DNA from: Bacillota bacterium
GTDB taxonomy: Bacteria > Bacillota > Clostridia > Lachnospirales > Lachnospiraceae
Reading direction: 5' to 3'
Assembly (NCBI GenBank): GCA_023409535.1
Contig: JAEYGZ010000039.1
Location: forward strand, 186,001-250,000
Length of the DNA: 64,000 nt
Position numbers and translations under genes: made by a program. Shown here piece after piece: positions 52,546 through 61,732 of the stretch (the stretch's first letter is position 1; each line of letters begins with the position of its first letter). Below the pieces are notes generated by a model, which was not told the DNA's origin, searched no databases, and worked only from the letters and a program-made list of their open reading frames with translations.

Positions 52546-53691
52546 ATGAACCTGTCAGTGCAGGATAAAGTGTGGATTGATGATACATGTAACAAAATGA
52601 TAGAGAAAATGGGAGGATCAATTCATCGGAATGAAGGAAAGATACCTTACAGCACAGAGGCGGACGGATCCTATGACGATAAATCGGCAGACCGCAACCT
52701 GATGTGGTGGACCAACGGCTTTTGGGAAGGAATGCTCTGGCTGATGTATGCGCAGACCGGTGATACCTATTACAAAGAGCTGGGCAACCGTATGGAAAAG
52801 GTGCTGGACCGGCTGCTTCTCGGGATGACGGAGTACGGAATTGATCCGCTCCATCATGATGTCGGCTTTATGTGGCTGCATTCCGCCGTGGCGGATTACA
52901 GGCTGACCGGCAATCCTGCCTCCAGAACAAGAGGACTGATTGCTTCAAATTATCTCAGTTCACGTTTTAATATCAAAGGAAAGTATATTGTAGCCTGGGG
53001 TGGCATCGACAGACAGGGCTGGTCAATCATTGATACCATGATGAATATTCCGCTGTTATATTGGGCGGCCGAGGAAACCGGTTATGACAGATACCGCTAT
53101 ATTGCAATGGCACATGCCGATAAGACCTTGGAGAATATCCTGCGGCCGGATGGCTCGGTGGTACATATCATCTGCTATGATCCGGAAACGGGAGAGGTTA
53201 AGTCCACTCTTGGAGGACAGGGATATGAGGAGGGCTCTTCCTGGACCAGAGGACAAGCGTGGGCAATCTATGGTTTTGCTCTGTCTTATCTCCATACCGG
53301 GGAGAAACGATATCTGTACGCCGCAAAGAGGGTAGCAAATTATTTTCTGTCTGCGGCCGCTGAATTCGGATATATTCCTCCCATTGACTTCCGGTCTCCC
53401 AAAGAGCCTAATTATATCGATACCACAGCAGGGGCAATCGCTGCCTGCGGATTAATTGAACTGGAAAAGCATGTGCCGGAATTTGAAAAGGAGATGTATC
53501 TGAACGGCGCGTTAAAAATACTGAAGGCTCTGACCCGGGAGCAGTGTAATTTTACGGATGAAATTGATTCCCTTCTGCAGAACGGTTCGGAGGCTTATCA
53601 TACCAATAAGCATCTCAGTATCATTTACGGCGACTATTTTTATATGGAAGCCATGCTGCGGTTAAATGGGCTTAATATAACAATGTGGTAG
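52546..53691 (+). CDS. Unsaturated glucuronyl/rhamnogalacturonyl hydrolase (GH88/GH105)
   Basis: A 381-residue (alpha/alpha)6-barrel that cleaves 4,5-unsaturated uronic acids from oligosaccharides by hydration of the double bond. The two conserved aspartates are visible: Asp105 in HHDVGFMW and Asp163 in IIDTMMN. There is no signal peptide, so it acts in the cytoplasm after import by the preceding ABC system. Its C-terminal half matches the partial gene at the left edge of the window. The GAGG just before ATG 52546 fits. Whether the bond is glucuronyl or rhamnogalacturonyl is open. Confidence 0.92.
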   Translation: MNLSVQDKVWIDDTCNKMIEKMGGSIHRNEGKIPYSTEADGSYDDKSADRNLMWWTNGFWEGMLWLMYAQTGDTYYKELGNRMEKVLDRLLLGMTEYGIDPLHHDVGFMWLHSAVADYRLTGNPASRTRGLIASNYLSSRFNIKGKYIVAWGGIDRQGWSIIDTMMNIPLLYWAAEETGYDRYRYIAMAHADKTLENILRPDGSVVHIICYDPETGEVKSTLGGQGYEEGSSWTRGQAWAIYGFALSYLHTGEKRYLYAAKRVANYFLSAAAEFGYIPPIDFRSPKEPNYIDTTAGAIAACGLIELEKHVPEFEKEMYLNGALKILKALTREQCNFTDEIDSLLQNGSEAYHTNKHLSIIYGDYFYMEAMLRLNGLNITMW

Positions 53692-53744
53692 GCTGATACG
53701 TTTGGGAACAGAACAATATGGACAGTTTCGATTGATACAGAGTC

Positions 53745-53804
53745 AGGCGGAACTGCGGCCCTTCCGGCGGAGCATTTGCCGGAGGCTGCGGTTCTGCCTT
53801 TTTA
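53745..53804 (+). terminator. Large terminator after the GH88 gene
   Basis: A nested hairpin: AGGCGGAACTGCGGCC with GGCTGCGGTTCTGCCT, and TTCCGGC with GCCGGA inside, followed by TTTTT. A second small stem (TTACTTTATAG with CTATAAAGTAA) follows at 53802-53833. The rest of 53834-54177 contains a TATAAT-like site near 53962 and a hairpin CGTCCG-GTGA-CGGACG (54046-54061) in the dgt leader, without a gene. Confidence 0.8.
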
Positions 53805-54177
53805 CTTTATAGAAAGTTCATCCTATAAAGTAAGAAATACTCCGTGAGGATGTGCATTCGCACCGGTAGATATTGGCTTTGCGGCCGCGCTCGGGGCGAG
53901 AGTGTGCCAAGGTAAACTCATTGTTCTGCATCGTTGTTTCCGCCGGTGTAATACAAATTTAATATAATTTTTCGAAAATATAAAAAAGGAAATAGGAATA
54001 CCTTGTAGAATATTAGTAGTATAAGTAGAGTGAATGCTTCACATTCGTCCGGTGACGGACGGCAATCACATTTAAAGTTATGCCTGTCGTAAGCAAAGTG
54101 AACAGTTTATTGTTGTGCAAAGGATATAAACTTGCAGTCAGATCATGTTTTTTCTCTTAGAATGGAGATGATAAGGT

Positions 54178-55200
54178 ATGGAACAAAATTTAAATATCAG
54201 GCAGAAGATGGAATTGAGGGAACATGAGATTTTAAGTCCCTTTGCTTCCTTTTCTGATCAATCACTGGGCAGGGACCGTTATGAGGAGCCCTGCGATATC
54301 CGGCCGGTTTATCAGAGGGATCGGGATCGTATCCTGCATTCCAAATCATTTCGAAGATTAAAGCATAAAACACAGGTTTTTCTGGCACCGGAGGGGGACC
54401 ACTACCGTACCAGGTTAACCCATACCCTGGAAGTATCCCAGATTGCCAGAACCATTGCAAAGGCTTTACGCCTGAATGAAGAGTTAACGGAAGCGATAGC
54501 TCTGGGTCATGATTTGGGGCATACCCCTTTCGGCCATGCCGGGGAGCGGGCACTGGACAGAATTTGTCCGGAAGGTTTTCAGCATCATCTGCAAAGCATC
54601 CGGGTTGTTGAACTGCTTGAGAACCATGGGACAGGATTAAACCTGACCAAGGAAGTAAGGGATGGGATTAAAGGACACCAGACAGCAGGAAAGCCTTCCA
54701 CGTTGGAGGGTAAGATTGTCAGGGTCTGTGATAAGATTGCGTACATCAATCACGATATTGATGATGCCATACGCGGACAGATCATACGTGAAGAGGAGAT
54801 CCCGGAGGAATATACCAGGGTTCTGGGACACAGTCTCGGAGATCGTCTGGATACCTTGATTCATGATATTGTCACCAATAGTGAGGATAAGAATGATATC
54901 ATTATGTCCTCTGATATAGAAGCAGCTATGAAGCAGCTGCGTAAATTCATGTTTGAAAGTGTCTATATGAATAAGAAGGCGAAGAGTCAGGAAGAACAGG
55001 CGGAACGCCTGCTTGAGACCTTATTTGAATATTATATGAGCCATCTTGGGCTTTTACCGCAGGAATATTTAAAACAAATGGAGGAGAGAAGCGAGCCGGC
55101 GCACCGTGCAGTCTGCGATTATATTGCAGGAATGACGGACCGCTATGCAGTTGCGAAGTTCAAGGAGCTGATGCTTCCCTCTGCCTGGAGCGTTTATTAA
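54178..55200 (+). CDS. dgt: Deoxyguanosinetriphosphate triphosphohydrolase-like HD protein
   Basis: A 340-residue HD-domain hydrolase that removes triphosphate from dNTPs. Motifs: RTRLTHTLEVSQIARTIAKAL (H), GHDLGHTPFGHAGE (HD) and CDKIAYINHDIDDA (D). Size matches the short Firmicute class. It lies upstream of dnaG and rpoD, a conserved Firmicute order. Separation from dnaG is 160 bases with a long palindrome. Confidence 0.92.
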   Translation: MEQNLNIRQKMELREHEILSPFASFSDQSLGRDRYEEPCDIRPVYQRDRDRILHSKSFRRLKHKTQVFLAPEGDHYRTRLTHTLEVSQIARTIAKALRLNEELTEAIALGHDLGHTPFGHAGERALDRICPEGFQHHLQSIRVVELLENHGTGLNLTKEVRDGIKGHQTAGKPSTLEGKIVRVCDKIAYINHDIDDAIRGQIIREEEIPEEYTRVLGHSLGDRLDTLIHDIVTNSEDKNDIIMSSDIEAAMKQLRKFMFESVYMNKKAKSQEEQAERLLETLFEYYMSHLGLLPQEYLKQMEERSEPAHRAVCDYIAGMTDRYAVAKFKELMLPSAWSVY

Positions 55201-55214
55201 GAAGAATTATAATG

Positions 55215-55331
55215 ACTGCCGATATATCTTTAGGCGTATATTAGGACAGATGCAGGATTAGTGTGAATTATAAAAGGCATAATTCACACGGCAAATTTGT
55301 GCCTACGCCTAAATTTGCGGGTACCGGCAGT
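55215..55331 (+). repeat. Layered palindrome between dgt and dnaG
   Basis: Three nested arms: ACTGCCG (55215-55221) with CGGCAGT (55325-55331), TTTAGGCGTA (55229-55238) with TACGCCTAAA (55304-55313), and the inner GTGTGAATTAT (55261-55271) with ATAATTCACAC (55279-55289). No T tract. It may be a transcript-processing structure between dgt and dnaG. Confidence 0.6.
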
Positions 55332-55360
55332 TTGAGGATTAGATGTGAGAGGAGTACACA

Positions 55361-57145
55361 ATGTTTTATTCGGACGAGCTAGTTGAAGAGATCAGAAGTA
55401 GAAACGATATCGTTAGTGTGATTGGCTCCTACATAAGATTACAGAAAAAAGGCAGTAACCACATGGGGCTTTGCCCTTTTCATAATGAAAAAACACCATC
55501 CTTTTCTGTCAGCGGAGCGAAGCAGATGTATCATTGCTTTGGCTGTGGAGTGGGGGGGAATGTATTCACCTTCATCATGGAGTATGAAAATTATACCTTC
55601 CTGGAGGCGCTGCGTTTTCTGGCGGAGCGTGCCGGAATTGCCCTTCCGGAGCAGGAATACTCCGAAGAAGCCAGGAAACAGTCGGATCTGAAGAGCAGAT
55701 TATATGAGGCAAATAAGCAGGCGGCGACTTATTTCTACTATCAATTTAAGGGTTCGGAGGGACAAGCAGCTTATCAATATCTGACCAAAAGAGGTTTAAC
55801 AGAGGATACGATTAAGCATTTTGGACTTGGTTACTCCAACCGCATAAGTGACGATCTTTACAGGTATCTGAAGAAGCTTGGCTATGAGGATGAATTTCTT
55901 GCACAGTCGGGATTGGTTACCATTGATGAGAGACTCGGCGGAAGGGACAAATTTCGGGACAGGGTTATGTTTCCGATTATGGATGCCAATCACCGGGTAC
56001 TTGGCTTTGGCGGCCGGGTTATGGGGGAGGTTGGCCCCGATGTACCGAAATATCTGAATACTCCGGAGACAAGGATATTTGAGAAAAGCCGTCATCTGTA
56101 CGGATTAAACTTTGCGAAATCCTCCAGAAAGACATATTTTCTGATCTGCGAGGGCTATATGGATGTCATCGCTCTGCATCAGGCCGGCTTTACCAATGCG
56201 GTAGCGGCGCTGGGGACGGCATTTACCGGTTTTCATGCCAATCTTTTAAAAAGATATACCAATGAGGTTTTGCTGACCTTTGACAGTGATCAGGCAGGTG
56301 TTAAGGCGGCCCTGCGGGCGATTCCGATTCTAAAGGAGGCAGGACTGGCCATAAAGGTTATCAATATGAAGCCTTATAAGGATCCCGATGAATTTATTAA
56401 GGCGCTTGGAGCCGAGGAATTCCAGAAAAGGATAGAGGAGGCCAAAAACAGTTTTTTCTTTGAGGTCGATATTCTACAGAAAGAGTATGATATGGGAGAT
56501 CCTGAGCAGAAGACGAAGTTCCTGCATGAGACAGCCAGAAAGCTGGTGGGCTTTGGAGAAGAGCTGGAGCGGAATGTCTATATTGATGCGGTAGCGAAAT
56601 CTTATCAGATTGATGTTGAACAGCTTCGCAGACTGGTGAACCGGATCGGATCCCAGCTGGTTGGCGGTATCAGCGAGGCCAGAGAGCCCAGGGCGGAGGT
56701 TGCCAGGGGAAGAAAAACTGCCGAGGATGGTATCTCAAAGTCGCAGAAGCTCATGCTGACCTGGTTGATCGAAGACCATACCTTATTTGAGAAGATCAAA
56801 GGCATCCTTGGTCCTGAGGATTTTACGGAGGGGATATATAAGGAGGTAGCGCAGCTTGTTTTTGATCAATATGACAAGGAGCATAGCGTAAATCCCGCCA
56901 AGATCATCAACCGGTTTGAAAGCAAGGAGGAGCAGTCGGAGGTTGCTGCACTGTTTTCTGCAGGTATCCGGGGTGAGATGGATGAAGCCGGACGGCAGAA
57001 GGCACTGACGGATACGGTGATGAAGCTGAAGGAGAACAGTCTGGATCTTCAGAGCCAAAAAGCCATTGAGATAAATGATACCGTACTTTTGATGAAGATT
57101 ATCGCTGAGAAGACGGAACTGAAAAAACGCAGCATCATCCTATGA
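55361..57145 (+). CDS. dnaG: DNA primase
   Basis: Makes RNA primers for replication. The 594 residues have the N-terminal zinc-binding domain (Cys38, His41, Cys59, Cys62 in CPFHNEKTPSF...YHCFGCG), the RNA polymerase core (FGLGYSNR, FPIMDANHRVLGFGGR), the TOPRIM motif (CEGYMDVIALHQ, LTFDSDQAG), and a C-terminal helicase-binding domain (from about 440). Start ATG 55361 follows GAGAGGAG. The spacing and order with rpoD are typical of Firmicutes. Confidence 0.96.
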   Translation: MFYSDELVEEIRSRNDIVSVIGSYIRLQKKGSNHMGLCPFHNEKTPSFSVSGAKQMYHCFGCGVGGNVFTFIMEYENYTFLEALRFLAERAGIALPEQEYSEEARKQSDLKSRLYEANKQAATYFYYQFKGSEGQAAYQYLTKRGLTEDTIKHFGLGYSNRISDDLYRYLKKLGYEDEFLAQSGLVTIDERLGGRDKFRDRVMFPIMDANHRVLGFGGRVMGEVGPDVPKYLNTPETRIFEKSRHLYGLNFAKSSRKTYFLICEGYMDVIALHQAGFTNAVAALGTAFTGFHANLLKRYTNEVLLTFDSDQAGVKAALRAIPILKEAGLAIKVINMKPYKDPDEFIKALGAEEFQKRIEEAKNSFFFEVDILQKEYDMGDPEQKTKFLHETARKLVGFGEELERNVYIDAVAKSYQIDVEQLRRLVNRIGSQLVGGISEAREPRAEVARGRKTAEDGISKSQKLMLTWLIEDHTLFEKIKGILGPEDFTEGIYKEVAQLVFDQYDKEHSVNPAKIINRFESKEEQSEVAALFSAGIRGEMDEAGRQKALTDTVMKLKENSLDLQSQKAIEINDTVLLMKIIAEKTELKKRSIIL

Positions 57146-57253
57146 AATAAGCCTGAAAATGCGTATTTAAGCGGGTCTGCGGCATTCTGAAACTGCATAT
57201 TTCATCAAATGATGGTTAAAATATAAAAAGAGTTGAAGAAGGAAGGATTATCT

Positions 57254-58348
57254 ATGGACGAAAGTATAGTTAAGTTTACCGAAAGGTTGAAGGAGCTATT
57301 GGTTTTTGCTGAAAAAAAGAAGAATGTCCTGGAATTTCAGGAGGTAAATGATTTTTTCGCAGATATGGAACTGGATCCGCAGCGAATAGAAAAAATCTAT
57401 GATTTTCTGGACAAGCATAATGTGGACGTTCTTAGGATATCGGATGAGGATGAGGAAGATATCATTCTTGATGATGAGGAAAATCTGGAACCCCTGGATT
57501 TAACTATACCGGAGGGTATCAGTATAGAAGATCCTGTCCGCATGTATCTGAAGGAGATCGGTAAGGTACCGCTGCTCAATGCCGACGAGGAGATTGAGCT
57601 TGCCAGAAAGATGGAGGACGGTGATGATTATGCCAAAAAACGTCTGGCAGAGGCGAACCTTCGTCTGGTGGTAAGCATTGCAAAGAGGTATGTCGGCAGA
57701 GGCATGCTGTTCCTGGATCTGATCCAGGAAGGAAATCTGGGACTTATTAAGGCAGTTGAGAAGTTTGATTATCGCAAGGGTTACAAGTTTAGTACTTATG
57801 CTACCTGGTGGATCAGACAGGCTATTACAAGAGCGATTGCAGACCAGGCTAGAACTATTCGTATTCCGGTGCATATGGTGGAAACCATCAATAAATTAAC
57901 CCGTGTTCAGCGTCAGCTTCTGCAGGAATTGGGCCGCGAGCCTTCTCCGGAGGAAATCTCCGAGGTTATGAATATGCCCGTAGACAGAGTTCGCGAGATT
58001 CAAAAGATATCCCAGGAGCCCGTATCACTGGAAACTCCCATCGGTGAAGAGGAAGACAGCCACTTGGGCGATTTTATCCAGGATGATAATGTTCCCGTAC
58101 CGGCGGATGCCGCTGCTTTTACCTTATTAAAAGAACAGTTGGTGGAGGTGCTTGGAACCCTGACGGAGAGAGAACAGAAGGTACTTCGCTTAAGATTTGG
58201 ATTGGATGACGGACGTGCCCGCACTCTGGAGGAGGTTGGCAAGGAGTTCAATGTTACCAGAGAGCGTATCCGTCAGATTGAAGCAAAGGCTCTGCGTAAG
58301 TTAAGACACCCCAGCAGAAGCCGCAAGCTGAAGGATTATCTGGAATAA
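57254..58348 (+). CDS. rpoD: Primary sigma factor RpoD/SigA
   Basis: The housekeeping sigma factor, 364 residues. Region 1.1-like N-terminus, then 1.2 (DPVRMYLKEIGKVPLLNADEEIELA), region 2 (RLVVSIAKRYVGRGMLFLDLIQEGNLGLIKAVEKFDYRKGYKFSTYATWWIRQAITRAIADQ), region 3 and region 4 (LRFGLDDGRARTLEEVGKEFNVTRERIRQIEAKALRKLRHPSRS). Region 2.4 and 4.2 are intact and match the TTGACA/TATAAT promoters seen here. ATG 57254 after GAAGGAAGG is preferred over TTG 57233. Confidence 0.97.
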   Translation: MDESIVKFTERLKELLVFAEKKKNVLEFQEVNDFFADMELDPQRIEKIYDFLDKHNVDVLRISDEDEEDIILDDEENLEPLDLTIPEGISIEDPVRMYLKEIGKVPLLNADEEIELARKMEDGDDYAKKRLAEANLRLVVSIAKRYVGRGMLFLDLIQEGNLGLIKAVEKFDYRKGYKFSTYATWWIRQAITRAIADQARTIRIPVHMVETINKLTRVQRQLLQELGREPSPEEISEVMNMPVDRVREIQKISQEPVSLETPIGEEEDSHLGDFIQDDNVPVPADAAAFTLLKEQLVEVLGTLTEREQKVLRLRFGLDDGRARTLEEVGKEFNVTRERIRQIEAKALRKLRHPSRSRKLKDYLE

Positions 58349-58432
58349 AAAATTGATATGAAAATTACGGCATCTGCTCGTGCAAGCACGGCAGATGTTC
58401 GCATTTTAAAATACAAATGTAATGGAGAAATT

Positions 58433-59149
58433 ATGCAACTATCAAAACGTTTACAGGCCGTGGCAGATCTGGTGACGCCCGGCAGCAGAGTGGCAGATGT
58501 GGGATGTGATCATGCTTACACCTCCATCTACCTGGCTGAGAATAGAATCTCACCTCACCTCATTGCTATGGATGTGAATCAAGGTCCCATTGACCGGGCA
58601 AAGGAGAATATAGTAAAATATGGACAGGAGTCCTGTATTGAAACCCGCCGTTCCAACGGACTCCAAATGTTAACCATCGGGGAAGCCGATACCATACTTA
58701 TTGCGGGGATGGGCGGTGCCTTAACCCTTCAGATTCTGGAGGAAGAGCTTGAGGTTGTAACAAGGGTACAGGAATTAGTCCTGCAACCGCAGTCAGAGCT
58801 TAGCAAGGTTCGTTCTACGCTGGCAGAACGTCATTTTACAATCATTCGGGAAAATATGGTGAGGGAGGACGGCAAATATTATGTAATGATGAAAGTATTG
58901 CCGAGAGAGGACATAGAAGAGCGGAATTCCTTTATACTGACGGAGCCTGAGCATTTTTACTACGGGCGTCTGCTGCTGGAAGAAAGGAATGAAGTGCTTT
59001 ACGAGTTCCTGAACTGGGAATTGGATTTGAATAGCTCTATTTTAGCGACTTTGGAAGCAGAGCAGACTGACAAGTCATTCATCAGACGCGGGGAAATTGA
59101 AGAGAAGATAAGGCGGATACAAAGAGCATTGAATTATTATACTATATAA
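58433..59149 (+). CDS. trmK: tRNA (adenine-22-N1)-methyltransferase TrmK
   Basis: A 238-residue Rossmann methyltransferase. SAM-binding motif I is RVADVGCDHAYTSIYLA, motif IV-like region ILIAGMGGALTLQIL, and the end is a coiled-coil extension typical of TrmK. The order rpoD-trmK is common in Firmicutes. The frame is open from 58358, but ATG 58433 follows ATGGAGAAA and gives MQLSKRLQAVADLV. Confidence 0.92.
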   Translation: MQLSKRLQAVADLVTPGSRVADVGCDHAYTSIYLAENRISPHLIAMDVNQGPIDRAKENIVKYGQESCIETRRSNGLQMLTIGEADTILIAGMGGALTLQILEEELEVVTRVQELVLQPQSELSKVRSTLAERHFTIIRENMVREDGKYYVMMKVLPREDIEERNSFILTEPEHFYYGRLLLEERNEVLYEFLNWELDLNSSILATLEAEQTDKSFIRRGEIEEKIRRIQRALNYYTI

Positions 59150-59202
59150 TTCCCAAGAGAAAATATCTGTCCAATCAACTTTGTGATTAGGTATAATATA
59201 TT

Positions 59203-59466
59203 GAAGGAGGAACCCTCCTTTTAATCGGCTTTAGGAATAGTATATGAATTTTTGAAAGAGGAACCCTTATTCTGATTAGTTGTATGAATAAAATATAATT
59301 TGTCAAAGGAGGAAACATCCTCCTAAATTAACGGTATGAATAAAGTATGATTTATCAAAGGAGGAAACATCCTCCTAATTGACGGTACGAATAAAGTATA
59401 ATTTATCAAAGGAGGAAACATCCTCCTAATTAACGGTACGAATAAAGTATAATTTATTAAAGGAGG
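59203..59466 (+). repeat. Tandem ~51 bp repeats carrying Shine-Dalgarno hairpins, upstream of the nucleoside kinase
   Basis: Units start at 59203, 59254, 59304, 59356, 59407 and 59458 (the last cut short by the gene), with lengths of 50-52 bases. Units three to five are nearly identical; units one and two have diverged, and 59152-59202 may be an older copy. Each has AAAGGAGGA, a short loop, TCCTCCT, then ...AATAAAGTATAATTTAT. The last unit's GGAGG (59462-59466) is the ribosome site of the following gene. The repeats are not coding. Confidence 0.92.
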
Positions 59467-59477
59467 ATGTTGAGTAT

Positions 59478-61139
59478 ATGAGTGCATATGTAAATGTAGA
59501 GATTGGCGGTAAGGTCTATGAATATCCCGTGAATTCTACCCTTCAGGAGATCAGCAGGGATTTTCAGAAGGATTATGATAATCAGATTATATTAGCCTTT
59601 GTCAATAACAAGCTGAGGGAATTGTTTAAGCATATCACCGGCGATTGTAAAATTCGATTTGTGACAACCGCGGAGGATGCAGGACATAAGACCTATCAAC
59701 GGGGTATGATACTTATTATGCTGAAGGCCTTTTATGCAGAGCTTGGGAATGAGAATGTGGATAAGGTATCAGTGGAATATTCTGTGGGAAATGGTTTATA
59801 TTGCGACTATACCGGTCGAGTTCCCTTAACCCAGGAGCGTATCCTTGCCGTAAAGAAAAGAATGGAAGAGCTGGTGCAGAGGGATATTCCGTTTATGAAG
59901 AGAAGCATTGGTACGGATGATGCCATAGAGCTGTTTCGTAAATACAGGATGTATGATAAGGAGAAGTTGTTCCGTTACCGGCGCGTATCCAAAGCAAATA
60001 TTTATAATCTTGATGGTTTTGAGGATTACTATTACGGATATATGCCGCCCAGCTCAGGGATGTGCAAATATTTTGATCTGATACAGTATGATACCGGCTT
60101 TTTATTGGTGCTTCCGGAGAAGAAGCAGCCGACGGCGGTAGAAGAATTTGTTCCGCAGCCCAAGCTGTATGAGACGCTGAAGGAGGCCAATGCCTGGACG
60201 CAGATGATGGATATTCCCAATGTCGGTGCTTTAAATGATGTGATTGCCCAGGGCGGGCTGAATGATTTGATTCTGGTGCAGGAAGCTCTGCAGGAAAAGA
60301 AGATCAGTGACATAGCCGCAGCGATTAAGAAATCCGGAAAGAAGTTTATTATGATTGCTGGCCCCTCTTCTTCGGGAAAGACGACCTTCTCTCACAGGCT
60401 GAGCGTGCAGTTGCGGGCGCATGGCTTAAAACCGCATCCTATTGCCGTGGATAATTATTTTGTGGAACGGGAGAAGACCCCCAAGGATGAGCAGGGCAAT
60501 TATAATTTTGAATCCCTGCATGCCATTGACCTGGAGCAGTTTAATAAGGATATGACGGATTTGCTGGAGGGAAAAACCGTAGATATCCCGGAGTTTAACT
60601 TTGTATCAGGAAGAAGAGAGTACAAAGGAAATTTTCTGAGCCTAGGTCCGGAGGATATTCTGGTTATCGAAGGCATTCATGGCCTCAATGATGCCCTGTC
60701 CTATTCTCTGCCGAGAGAGAGTAAGTTCAAAATTTATATCAGTGCACTGACACAATTAAATATTGATGAACATAACCGGATACCTACCACCGACGGGCGT
60801 CTGATTCGCAGAATGGTGCGGGATGCCAGAACAAGAGGTGCTTCCGCACAAAAGACCATTTCCATGTGGCCCTCCGTCAGAAGAGGTGAAGACGAGAATA
60901 TCTTTCCCTTCCAGGAGGATGCAGATGTAATGTTTAATTCAGCGTTGATTTATGAACTGGCAGTACTCAAGCAATATGCGGAGCCTATTTTATTTGGAAT
61001 TGACCGTAATTGTGAGGAGTATGTGGAAGCGAAGAGACTGCTGAAATTTCTTGATTATTTTATCGGGGCACCCAGTGAGAATGTCCCGAAGAATTCGATA
61101 TTGAAAGAATTTGTCGGAGGAAGCTGCTTTAAGGTCTGA
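59478..61139 (+). CDS. Nucleoside kinase with TGS/threonyl-tRNA-synthetase-like N-terminus and uridine-kinase domain
   Basis: A 553-residue fusion. Residues 1-60 resemble a TGS domain (VNVEIGGKVYEYPVNSTLQEISRDF), 70-240 resemble the second domain of ThrRS, and 280-490 are a uridine-kinase P-loop domain (Walker A GPSSSGKTTF at about 296-304, DNYFVEREKTPKDEQGNYNFESLHAID, VIEGIHGLND). It probably phosphorylates uridine/cytidine or a related nucleoside. Such fusions are known from Firmicutes. ATG 59478 has its Shine-Dalgarno (59462-59466) 11 bases upstream, inside the last repeat. Expression may depend on those repeats. Confidence 0.88.
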   Translation: MSAYVNVEIGGKVYEYPVNSTLQEISRDFQKDYDNQIILAFVNNKLRELFKHITGDCKIRFVTTAEDAGHKTYQRGMILIMLKAFYAELGNENVDKVSVEYSVGNGLYCDYTGRVPLTQERILAVKKRMEELVQRDIPFMKRSIGTDDAIELFRKYRMYDKEKLFRYRRVSKANIYNLDGFEDYYYGYMPPSSGMCKYFDLIQYDTGFLLVLPEKKQPTAVEEFVPQPKLYETLKEANAWTQMMDIPNVGALNDVIAQGGLNDLILVQEALQEKKISDIAAAIKKSGKKFIMIAGPSSSGKTTFSHRLSVQLRAHGLKPHPIAVDNYFVEREKTPKDEQGNYNFESLHAIDLEQFNKDMTDLLEGKTVDIPEFNFVSGRREYKGNFLSLGPEDILVIEGIHGLNDALSYSLPRESKFKIYISALTQLNIDEHNRIPTTDGRLIRRMVRDARTRGASAQKTISMWPSVRRGEDENIFPFQEDADVMFNSALIYELAVLKQYAEPILFGIDRNCEEYVEAKRLLKFLDYFIGAPSENVPKNSILKEFVGGSCFKV

Positions 61140-61215
61140 GAAGAGTGAATGTTTGTATTGCATACTGCACAGGACTAACCCGAAGCTGCAGAAAGATTTA
61201 TTACTATGATAAATG

Positions 61216-61597
61216 TGTGAGTAGTACGATAAGCCGGGTTATGTCTTGGATGATCATCTATCTTGACCGCATGTTACCATGCGGCTCCAGCACCGCAGAC
61301 ATATGAAATACGTCTGCGCGATACTACGCGACCTACCCTGAAGCACGGCGGGCAACCGTATCGCTTCATGTTCGGTCTTGCTTCGGGTGGGGTTTACATA
61401 GCCCCTGCTGTTACCAGCAGAGCGGTGGTCTCTTAAGCCACCTTTCCATCCTTACCAGCGAACAGGTTCACTGGCGGTATATTTCTGTTGCACTAGCCTT
61501 GGAGTCGCCTCCACCGGACGTTATCCGGCACCCTGCCCTGTGAAGCCCGGACTTTCCTCACCTGATAACTCAGGCGCGATCATCTGTGCTACTCACG
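61216..61597 (-). ncRNA. rnpB: RNase P RNA, bacterial type A
   Basis: Read on the minus strand, it contains the conserved P4 5' strand GAGGAAAGTCCGGGCT near the 5' end, the specificity-domain region GGTAAGGATGGAAAGG, AGGGTAGGTCG, and the 3' P4/L15 side with ATAACCCGGCTTATCG. The 5' and 3' ends (GTGAGTAGCAC and GTACTACTCAC) pair. Length about 380 bases suits type A. It lies in the gap between the nucleoside kinase and the two-component system; the flanks 61140-61215 hold no gene. Confidence 0.95.
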
Positions 61598-61602
61598 GTT
61601 GT

Positions 61603-61631
61603 ATTCTAACATGCGATGCATGAAAAGTAAA
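61603..61631 (-). promoter_or_regulatory. Promoter of rnpB
   Basis: On the minus strand TTTACT (61626-61631) and TAGAAT (61603-61608) are 17 bases apart, placing the start about at the first base of the RNase P RNA. Confidence 0.8.
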
Positions 61632-61732
61632 TCAGAATCATATGGAAGAGTGTATTGTAAGAAAATATTAAAGAATTTTACAATATCGTGTGATATGATA
61701 ATGGTGAAATATCGGCAGAATGGAGGATTTGT

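Noticed and set aside
54000..54177. Riboswitch upstream of dgt
   Set aside because: Only a small GNRA-like hairpin and no recognisable riboswitch core; listed only as a leader hairpin.
59157..59477. Tandem repeats as a CRISPR array
   Set aside because: Units are contiguous with no unique spacers, and no cas genes are near.
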